Source of the DNA: CAYWFP01 sp964457365 | GTDB lineage: Bacteria > Planctomycetota > SZUA-567 | Reading direction: 5' to 3' | Length of the DNA: 17,544 nucleotides | NCBI GenBank assembly: GCA_964457365.1 | Contig: CAYWFP010000087.1 | Coordinates: 1-17,544, forward strand | In this document: one piece after another, positions 14,065-17,544 of the stretch | How positions within the stretch are numbered: position 1 is the stretch's first letter | Layout of the letters: each line of letters begins with the position of its first letter | Position numbers and translations under genes: made by a program | Notes under the pieces: model-generated | Databases searched by the model: none | Seen by the model: the letters and a program-made list of their open reading frames with translations, nothing else | Told to the model about the DNA's origin: nothing

Positions 14065-14182
14065 CGTCGATCGCCGCGATTATATCAAACTCTGTCGGCT
14101 CTCTAACGCGGCGCTAATCGCCCGCCGGCAAAATCCGCCATATGCAAATCATTGCGCTGTTGCCGACGACGAGGAGAATCCG

Positions 14183-14959
14183 ATGCGAAGCGTTCTGTTG
14201 ACGATCCTGGGCTGCCTGCTGATACCCTTCGGTTCGCTTCACGCCGCGGAACCGGTCGTGGTGGGCGTGGGCGAATGGGCGCCCTTCTGCGGCAAGAAGC
14301 TAGAGCAGGGCGGCGTCTCCATGCAGATTTTGTCCGAGGCGTTCAAGCGCCAGGGCGTCACCGTGCAGTACAAGTGGATGCCGTGGAAGCGCGCCTACGA
14401 GATGACCAGGCAGGGCGAGGTCGACTGCACCGCGCCGTGGGCGATGACCTCCGACGCGGAGGATCGGCGCGAGGTATTCATCGTCGGCGGGAGTCCCGTG
14501 ATGATGAGCCGCAGCTTCTTCTTCCATCTCAAGAGCAAGGAGATCCCCTACGACGGCACGGTCGCAAGCCTCAAAGGCCTCAAGATCGGCATCACCCACG
14601 GCTACACCTTCGGCGAGATCGTCTCCACGGTCAAAGAGAAGAAGATCGCCGAGGTGGACGAGAACGCCACCTCCAACGAGGCCAACTTCAAGAAGCTGCT
14701 CGCCGGGCGTATCGACGTCTTCAGTTGCCAGGAACTCGTCGGCTGGAAGACGCTGCACGACAAGTTCAAGCCCGAGCAGGTCTCGCTGGTCAAGACCACC
14801 GCCAAGCCTTCGATGGAGGGCAACATGTTCGCCCTCTTCAGCCGCAAGGACGAAGCGCGCGGCAAGGCGCTCTGCGACAAGCTCGACGCGGGACTGAAGG
14901 AACTCCAGGCCGAGGGCTACATCGAGAAGCTGATCAACAAGGCCCGCGGCGGCGAGTAG
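14183..14959 (+). CDS. Periplasmic solute-binding protein, SBP family 3 type
   Basis: 258 residues. The N-terminus is a signal peptide: Met-Arg, a hydrophobic core VLLTILGCLLIPF, then SLHA-A with cleavage likely after residue 21 or 22. The mature part has the two-lobe layout of family 3 polar-amino-acid-type binding proteins: VGVGEWAPFCGKKLEQGGVS (27-46), MPWKRAYEMTRQGEVDCTAP (71-90), the hinge SLKGLKIGITHGYTFG (129-144) and a C-terminal LDAGLKELQAEGYIEKLI. GAGGAG stands about 7 bp before the ATG. No ABC permease or ATPase gene is adjacent; its neighbours are cheB/cheD and, convergently, a VOC gene and the cheX-Y-D set. It may therefore present ligand to a chemoreceptor rather than feed a transporter (inference). 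The ligand is unknown. Confidence 0.85.
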   Translation: MRSVLLTILGCLLIPFGSLHAAEPVVVGVGEWAPFCGKKLEQGGVSMQILSEAFKRQGVTVQYKWMPWKRAYEMTRQGEVDCTAPWAMTSDAEDRREVFIVGGSPVMMSRSFFFHLKSKEIPYDGTVASLKGLKIGITHGYTFGEIVSTVKEKKIAEVDENATSNEANFKKLLAGRIDVFSCQELVGWKTLHDKFKPEQVSLVKTTAKPSMEGNMFALFSRKDEARGKALCDKLDAGLKELQAEGYIEKLINKARGGE

Positions 14960-15367
14960 CTACCAGTCCACCTCGCAGTCCGCGCCGGTGCGCTGGGCGC
15001 TGCGGGGCGTGTATTCGTGTAACTCGATCGCCACACCGTCGGGGTCGGTCAGCCAGGCCTGCCAGCTCCCGTCGCACCCCATCGTCTTGTCGCCCGCGTC
15101 GATGCCGGCCGCGCGCAAGCGCTCGAGCAGGGCGTCCAGGCCCTCCACCTCGAGGCAGACGTGGCGCAGCGGCGAGGGCCCGGCGGGGCGCGCATCGGCG
15201 TGGAAGACCTCCACAAACGTGCCGCGGCCGCAGTCGAGATAGAAGCCGATGACCTCTTCGCCGCGGCGGAAGGCGAACTTGCGCTCCAGACCCAGCGCGC
15301 GGTAGAACGCCTCGCTGGCTTCCAGCTCGCGCGCCTCGATGCAGACATGGGCGATGCCGCTGATCAT
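14960..15367 (-). CDS. VOC-superfamily (glyoxalase/bleomycin-resistance-like) protein
   Basis: 135 residues with the two beta-alpha-beta-beta-beta repeats of the vicinal-oxygen-chelate fold. The likely metal ligands occupy the four standard places: His7 (IAHVCIEA), Glu53 (FVEVFHAD), His69 (LRHVCLEV) and Glu115 (AIELHEYT). The DPDGVAIELHEYT end is typical of lactoylglutathione-lyase-like and dioxygenase-like members. A GGGGGA tract 5 bp before the ATG is the probable ribosome site. It lies 36 bp downstream of cheX but has its own near-consensus promoter, so it need not be a chemotaxis gene. Its stop abuts that of the convergent binding-protein gene with no gap and no visible terminator. The reaction cannot be named from sequence. 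Confidence 0.82.
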   Translation of the reverse strand: MISGIAHVCIEARELEASEAFYRALGLERKFAFRRGEEVIGFYLDCGRGTFVEVFHADARPAGPSPLRHVCLEVEGLDALLERLRAAGIDAGDKTMGCDGSWQAWLTDPDGVAIELHEYTPRSAQRTGADCEVDW

Positions 15368-15400
15368 GAGAATCCCCCGTGAAAGAACGAAACCGGGGCG

Positions 15401-15429
15401 ATTCTACGCGGGAATGAGGGAATTGTCCA
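15401..15429 (-). promoter_or_regulatory. Promoter of the VOC gene inside the 3' end of cheX
   Basis: Minus strand TGGACA (15429-15424), 17-bp spacer, TAGAAT (15406-15401); both hexamers match consensus at 5 of 6. The first three bases of the -10 are the cheX stop codon. The expected start near 15394 gives a leader of about 25 nt. Confidence 0.55.
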
Positions 15430-15862
15430 CGGCGAAGAGGAAGTACTGGCCGTCGACGTCGTAGGCCTTGGTCTCGGGCACGCTCCAGAGCGCCTCGCGC
15501 TCGCCGACTTCCGTCCGCGGCAGGCCGAGCTTGAAGGCGCGGTCTTGCGGCAGCGAGAACGCCATCAGTCGCCCGGCGGCGGTATTCAGGAGTTCCGCGG
15601 CGATGTCGCGCACCTGCTTCTCGCCCGGCGCTTCGTCGAGACAGAAGATTTGCATGGTCAGCTCCGCGGCGAAGCGCATCGGCAGCGCCAGGTGCACCGT
15701 TCCCGCCAGCGGCTCCTCCACCTCGAGCTTCGCCACGCACCAGGCGCCCGGGTCGAGCGCGACCTCGGCCAGCGGCACCTCGACGATCGCGGCGAAGACG
15801 GTATTCTCCAACGTTTCGCTCACCGCCTTCAGTAGGTTGGCTTGAAAACATGCGCGGTTCAT
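15404..15862 (-). CDS. cheX: CheX/CheC-type CheY-phosphate phosphatase
   Basis: 152 residues; the ATG at 15862 overlaps the stop of the cheY gene by one base (TGATG), so translation is coupled. The phosphatase motif D/S-x3-E-x2-N is visible once as DIAAELLN: Asp86, Glu90 and Asn93, followed by TAAGRLM. One copy fits CheX, whereas CheC usually has two. The N-terminal half (residues ~20-75) has alternating strands such as WCVAKLEVEEPLAGTVHLAL, consistent with the CheC/CheX/FliY fold. It should speed removal of phosphate from CheY, fitting its neighbour upstream. Its end contains the promoter of the VOC gene. The symbol is given by motif and context; the proteins in this family are very divergent. 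Confidence 0.72.
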   Translation of the reverse strand: MNRACFQANLLKAVSETLENTVFAAIVEVPLAEVALDPGAWCVAKLEVEEPLAGTVHLALPMRFAAELTMQIFCLDEAPGEKQVRDIAAELLNTAAGRLMAFSLPQDRAFKLGLPRTEVGEREALWSVPETKAYDVDGQYFLFAVDNSLIPA

Positions 15863-16245
15863 CAGACGCCCCTCCCGCTCTTCATCAACTCCATGGCCTC
15901 CGAGAGCACCGGCGGCGAGACCGGCTTGCCCAGTACGGCGAAGGCGCCGAGTTCCTTCAGCCGCGCCTCCTTCGCCGGGTTGTCCGCGCTGGTGATGACC
16001 AGCACCGGCACGGCGTTGAGCTTGGGGCTGGCGGCCATGCACTCGAGCACGCGCTCGCCGTCGAGGACGGGCATGTTCAGGTCCACCACCAGCAGGTCGG
16101 CGGGCGAAGCCTTCATCGCCGAGAGGGCCTCCTCGCCGTTCTCGGTCTCGACGATCTCGGACTCGGCGAACCCGACGATCTCCAGACATCGCCGCGTGAA
16201 CATGCGCGCCATGGCGGAATCGTCGGCGATCACGATGCGGTTCAT
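15862..16245 (-). CDS. cheY: CheY-like single-domain response regulator
   Basis: 127 residues, a lone receiver domain. The acidic pair is D8-D9 (IVIADDSAMAR), the phosphoacceptor Asp55 (LLVVDLNMPVLDG), the switch Thr85 (VLVITSADN) and Lys107 (VLGKPVS), so all signature residues are present, unlike the pseudo-receiver at 749-1597. The ATG at 16245 was chosen because GAGGGGAA precedes it and homology starts there; upstream in-frame codons only overlap cheD. It sits between cheD and cheX, 28 bp after the former, and overlaps the latter by 1 bp. It is probably the CheY served by the neighbouring phosphatase, although a CheB-like adaptation role cannot be excluded. Confidence 0.9.
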   Translation of the reverse strand: MNRIVIADDSAMARMFTRRCLEIVGFAESEIVETENGEEALSAMKASPADLLVVDLNMPVLDGERVLECMAASPKLNAVPVLVITSADNPAKEARLKELGAFAVLGKPVSPPVLSEAMELMKSGRGV

Positions 16246-16273
16246 GGCGTTCCCCTCGCCGCGCGCGCGGCTC

Positions 16274-16816
16274 TCAAATCTCCCACTCGCCCCGCCGGGA
16301 CGACATGATACGGACCCGGCCGTGATCGACGTCGATGCTGACCGAGCGGCTGATGTTTCCGCCCACGTCCTCGGCCACCGCCCCCAGCCCATAACTCCAG
16401 AGCGCTTTCTTGATGGCCAGGACGTTGCGCTTGCCGATGTTGAAGGTATTGCGCGGATCGGCCACCTGCGCGCCGCCGACGAGCTTGACGATGAACGATT
16501 TGCCGCGCTTGTCGCAGCCGAGGCCGTGCATGCACGCCAAGAGCGCCGGCACGCCGGTATCGGCGAAGTAGCCCGGTCGCTCCATGCCGCGCTCGGGGCT
16601 GATCTGCGACTCCGGCAGCGCCACGTGGGCCATCCCCACCGTGTGCGTCTTCGGATCGAGCATGCACAGCGCCACGCACGAACCGAGCGCCAGCGTCTTC
16701 ACCTCATGCCCGGTCGACCGGCTGGCGCCGTAGTCTCCGATCCCGAGCATGACCACGCCCTTGGCATCCGGCAGCATCGCCCTGCCGGTCGCGGTTGTCG
16801 AGGCGCTGACGGTCAT
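16274..16816 (-). CDS. cheD: Chemoreceptor glutamine deamidase CheD (copy 2)
   Basis: 180 residues. Thr41, Cys47 (LALGSCVAL) and His64 (AHVALPES) keep the exact spacing of the deamidase active site seen in copy 1. Other shared blocks are GYFADTGVPALLACM, IVKLVGGAQV and NIGKRNVLAIKKAL. It has an N-terminal extension of about 18 residues before the conserved VVMLGIGDYGAS. The ATG at 16816 is preceded by GGGAGA; an internal ATG at the VMLGIG position is a less likely start. It is the first gene of a cheD-cheY-cheX cluster and lies downstream of a methyl-accepting receptor gene on the same strand, the probable deamidation target (inference). Two complete CheD proteins within 3.3 kb is unusual. 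Confidence 0.94.
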   Translation of the reverse strand: MTVSASTTATGRAMLPDAKGVVMLGIGDYGASRSTGHEVKTLALGSCVALCMLDPKTHTVGMAHVALPESQISPERGMERPGYFADTGVPALLACMHGLGCDKRGKSFIVKLVGGAQVADPRNTFNIGKRNVLAIKKALWSYGLGAVAEDVGGNISRSVSIDVDHGRVRIMSSRRGEWEI

Positions 16817-16832
16817 CCGTTCTCCCTGCGTG

Positions 16833-16852
16833 CGCGTCCACCCCTCGACGCG
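16833..16852 (-). other. Leader hairpin before cheD copy 2
   Basis: CGCGTC (16833-16838) and GACGCG (16847-16852) pair perfectly around an 8-nt loop, 16 bp upstream of the start codon. A second, bulged GC-rich hairpin can form at about 16885-16912. Either could modulate translation; no T-tract, so neither is a terminator. Confidence 0.3.
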
Positions 16853-16918
16853 AGGACCCGCCCACGCACAAGCTCTCGGGAAGAGGCGCGCCGCGACTCT
16901 CCGTCGCGCGCCGCATCC

Positions 16919-16946
16919 ACTATGCCCGCCATGACCGGTTACGCAA
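16919..16946 (-). promoter_or_regulatory. Possible promoter of cheD-cheY-cheX
   Basis: Minus strand TTGCGT (16946-16941), 16-bp spacer, CATAGT (16924-16919). The match is modest and the leader would be about 95 nt. The rest of the 203-bp gap to the receptor gene shows no gene. Confidence 0.3.
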
Positions 16947-17019
16947 GTTCAAGTATCTTTAATTCCCGGCCTGCCTCTTCTAACGTCATACCAGCGAAAG
17001 CATTCGAGAATCCGAAATC

Positions 17020-17544
17020 CTAATACCTGCCAAATTCCCGGTCGTCGAGCGCGATGTAATCCTGCGGCCCGAGCGCCTGATGCTCCTGGGGGCCGTGGGC
17101 GACCGCGCCCGCCGGCTGCGGCGCCTGTTGCGGAGCCGGCTGCGCTTGCGGCTGCGGCAGCGACGGCGCCGCCATCGCCTCGCCGATGTAGAAGCGCGCC
17201 AGCAACTCGCGCATGCGCCCGGCCTGGGCCGAGAGCTGGCTCGCGGAGGAAGCGGTCTGCTCGGCGCTGGCGGTATTGGCCTGGGTGACGTTGCTGATCT
17301 GGTTGAGTCCCTCGTTGATCTGGGTGATGCCCTGGGCCTGTTCGTTGCTGGCCGCGGCGATCTCGCCGACGAGGTCGGTCACCTGGCTGACGTTGCCGAC
17401 GATCTCCTTGAGCGCCTCGGCGGTGCGGTTGGCGATCTCGGTGCCGTTCTCGACCTTCTGGACCGAGCCCTCGATCAACTCGGCGGTTTCCCGGGCGGCC
17501 TTGGCGCTGCGGGCGGCGAGGTTGCGCACCTCCTCGGCCACCAC
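17020..17544 (-). CDS. Methyl-accepting chemotaxis protein, C-terminal part (5' truncated by window edge)
   Basis: 174 residues are visible and the frame is open past 17544; the GTG at the edge is internal. The start of the visible part, VVAEEVRNLAARSAKAARET (first residues), is the conserved membrane-distal tip of the signalling hairpin, followed by the C-terminal methylation helix (EIAAASNEQAQGITQINEGL) with candidate Glu/Gln sites for CheB, CheR and CheD. After the helix (RELLARFYIGE) come a Pro/Gln-rich linker (~residues 129-150, PQPQAQPAPQQAPQP) and a tail ending DYIALDDREFGRY. The tail resembles acidic-aromatic receptor C-termini that may tether adaptation enzymes (inference). The ligand-binding and membrane regions are outside the window. 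Same strand as, and 203 bp upstream of, the cheD-cheY-cheX set. Confidence 0.93.
   Translation of the reverse strand: MVAEEVRNLAARSAKAARETAELIEGSVQKVENGTEIANRTAEALKEIVGNVSQVTDLVGEIAAASNEQAQGITQINEGLNQISNVTQANTASAEQTASSASQLSAQAGRMRELLARFYIGEAMAAPSLPQPQAQPAPQQAPQPAGAVAHGPQEHQALGPQDYIALDDREFGRY

Noticed and set aside
14076..14121. Inverted repeat GCGATTA/TAATCGC between cheD copy 1 and the binding-protein gene
   Set aside because: Arms of 7 bp separated by 32 nt, no T-tract; too weak for a terminator or operator call.
16984..17018. Stretch resembling the common GTCATTCCCGCGAAAGC-type palindromic repeat
   Set aside because: Only the first part matches; the second arm is lost, no hairpin forms, and there is no second copy in the window.
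1..17544. CRISPR arrays, tRNA or rRNA genes, complete insertion sequences
   Set aside because: I saw no regularly spaced repeats, no cloverleaf-like gene with an intact T-loop, no rRNA sequence and no intact transposase in either strand.

Overview
The window is GC-rich and densely coding, with Shine-Dalgarno-led genes on both strands. The gene set is tagaturonate epimerase, ThuA with a Gfo/Idh/MocA dehydrogenase under an AraC regulator, BshC, a planctomycete/verrucomicrobial-style ECF sigma remnant, and CheB/CheD/CheX/CheY with a methyl-accepting protein. It suggests a free-living, motile, sugar-using bacterium of the PVC type (Kiritimatiellota, Lentisphaerota or a relative). That is inference from gene content only; there is no rRNA or other decisive marker.

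Layout. 1-3064 (+): the 3' part of a UxaE-type epimerase, a degenerate receiver-PAS protein and a class I CPD photolyase, closely spaced and probably cotranscribed. 3033-5956: an AraC regulator (-), whose 3' end overlaps the photolyase gene, is divergent from a thuA-like gene and a sugar dehydrogenase (+) that end at a strong intrinsic terminator. The divergent gap holds a near-consensus araC promoter with a perfect 8-bp palindrome over its -10. 6046-8328 (+): two overlapping CNNM/CorC-like membrane protein genes. 8393-10806 (+): bshC and, 2 bp later, a GT2 glycosyltransferase with an unusual four-cysteine insert.

10807-12400 is a decay zone. It holds a truncated ECF sigma gene fused out of frame to a doubly deleted family-4 uracil-DNA glycosylase, an intact zf-TFIIB protein gene with a textbook promoter, and a minus-strand remnant of a transposase-like helix-turn-helix protein.

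12402-17544 is chemotaxis-related. cheB and cheD (+) overlap by ATGA and sit behind a promoter whose spacer contains a run of nine G. An orphan periplasmic solute-binding protein follows. On the minus strand lie cheD-cheY-cheX, a VOC-family gene with its own promoter inside the end of cheX, and the C-terminal part of a methyl-accepting chemotaxis protein running off the window.

The chemotaxis genes supply an adaptation and dephosphorylation module (methylesterase, two deamidases, a CheY and a CheX-type phosphatase). The AraC-ThuA-dehydrogenase unit looks like an inducible sugar-modification operon. I did not find a clearly new multi-gene system. The most unusual signals are the poly-G promoter spacer before cheBD, the cysteine insert in the glycosyltransferase beside bshC, the receiver domain lacking all its signature residues, and the chimeric sigma/UDG remnant.
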